Source: Azospirillum sp. 47_25
GTDB lineage: Bacteria > Pseudomonadota > Alphaproteobacteria > RF32 > CAG-239
Direction: 5' to 3'
NCBI GenBank assembly: GCA_001917125.1
Contig: MNTU01000027.1
Coordinates: forward strand, 716-22,424
DNA length: 21,709 nucleotides
Part shown: positions 21,571 to 21,709 of the stretch, piece by piece
How the letters are laid out: each line of letters starts with the position of its first letter
Position numbering within the stretch: position 1 is the stretch's first letter
Program-made: the position numbers and the translations under genes
The notes under the pieces: generated by a model
Told to the model about the DNA's origin: nothing
Databases searched by the model: none
What the model saw: the letters and a program-made list of their open reading frames with translations, nothing else

Positions 21571-21600
21571 AGCCGCAAGGAATTGCGGTTGCAATTATTT
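21571..21600 (+). terminator. Possible weak terminator after the rhamnan-F-like gene
   Basis: CCGCAA-GGAA-TTGCGG (21573-21588), extended by one A-T and one G-U pair, is followed by an AT-rich stretch (CAATTATTTATT) without a long T-run. Confidence 0.4.
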
Positions 21601-21601
21601 A

Positions 21602-21630
21602 TTGACATTATTTCTCTCTTGTGGCATTCT
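21602..21630 (+). promoter_or_regulatory. Possible promoter of the gene at the right edge
   Basis: Perfect -35 TTGACA (21602-21607), 17 bases, CATTCT (21625-21630), a poor -10. It would give a leader of about 27 bases to the ATG at 21664. Confidence 0.4.
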
Positions 21631-21663
21631 GTAAGTGATATGGTTTCAGTTATAGAGAGGTGT

Positions 21664-21709
21664 ATGATGAAAGTTCTTCCTTGGTTCGCGCTGTTATTTG
21701 CTTGTACAG
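21664..21709 (+). CDS. Start of a probable exported protein or lipoprotein (runs off right edge)
   Basis: Only 15 codons are visible, reading MMKVLPWFALLFACT. GAGAGG just upstream is a good ribosome site; the second ATG (21667) is an equally good start by spacing. The short hydrophobic run after a Lys looks like a signal peptide, and LFAC could be a lipobox, though Phe at that position is unusual. No family can be named. Confidence 0.5.
   Translation, partial: MMKVLPWFALLFACT

Overview
The window looks like a chromosomal segment of an alphaproteobacterium with moderate GC. The best evidence is the run bamE / DUF177 (yceD) / rpmF / plsX / fabH / ihfA / merR, which is characteristic of Alphaproteobacteria, together with recJ, DUF502, DUF488 and a SocA/Panacea-like gene in typical alphaproteobacterial forms. 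The AT-rich intergenic spacers and mid-range GC suggest a host- or gut-associated uncultured lineage, but that is inference and no genus can be named from the sequence alone.

Layout. Bases 1-342 hold the N-terminus of an exported, cysteine-containing protein on the minus strand that runs off the left edge. Bases 566-1761 hold a minus-strand pair, Panacea-like protein then DUF192 lipoprotein, with a promoter and a strong terminator. Bases 1975-5279 are a plus-strand run: OmpA-like lipoprotein, recJ (GTG start), DUF502 membrane protein (4-base overlap with recJ). A bidirectional terminator separates this from bamE (minus, 5356-5817). Bases 5886-9684 form the lipid/ribosome/nucleoid block yceD-rpmF-plsX-fabH-ihfA-merR, ended by a bidirectional terminator. 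Bases 9747-10879 carry two minus genes: an unrecognised protein with a weak DUF1566/FGE-like motif, and a DNA-deoxyinosine glycosylase-type protein. An AI-2E family permease (plus) and a flotillin-like SPFH protein (minus) converge on a perfect hairpin at 12174-12204. Next come a BPL_N-type amidotransferase-like protein, a monocistronic tRNA-Pro(GGG) with its own promoter and terminator, a DUF488 protein, an unrecognised two-TM protein and inorganic pyrophosphatase.

Bases 16880-21544 are a surface-glycan gene group: two GT2-type glycosyltransferases overlapping by 4 bases, a left-handed beta-helix acyltransferase, then a divergent pair, a GT-D (DUF1792) glycosyltransferase on the minus strand and a rhamnan-synthesis-F-like protein on the plus strand. 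No sugar-nucleotide synthesis, polymerase or export gene is seen, so the locus probably continues to the right or works with genes elsewhere. The last bases start another gene with a hydrophobic N-terminus.

No gene-free stretch exceeds 300 bases. I see no insertion sequence, integrase, CRISPR array, phage gene or classical defence system. The most unusual signal is a shared, Shine-Dalgarno-less A-rich leader in front of two unrelated minus-strand genes (the DUF1566-like gene and the flotillin), which deserves a check for lateral origin.
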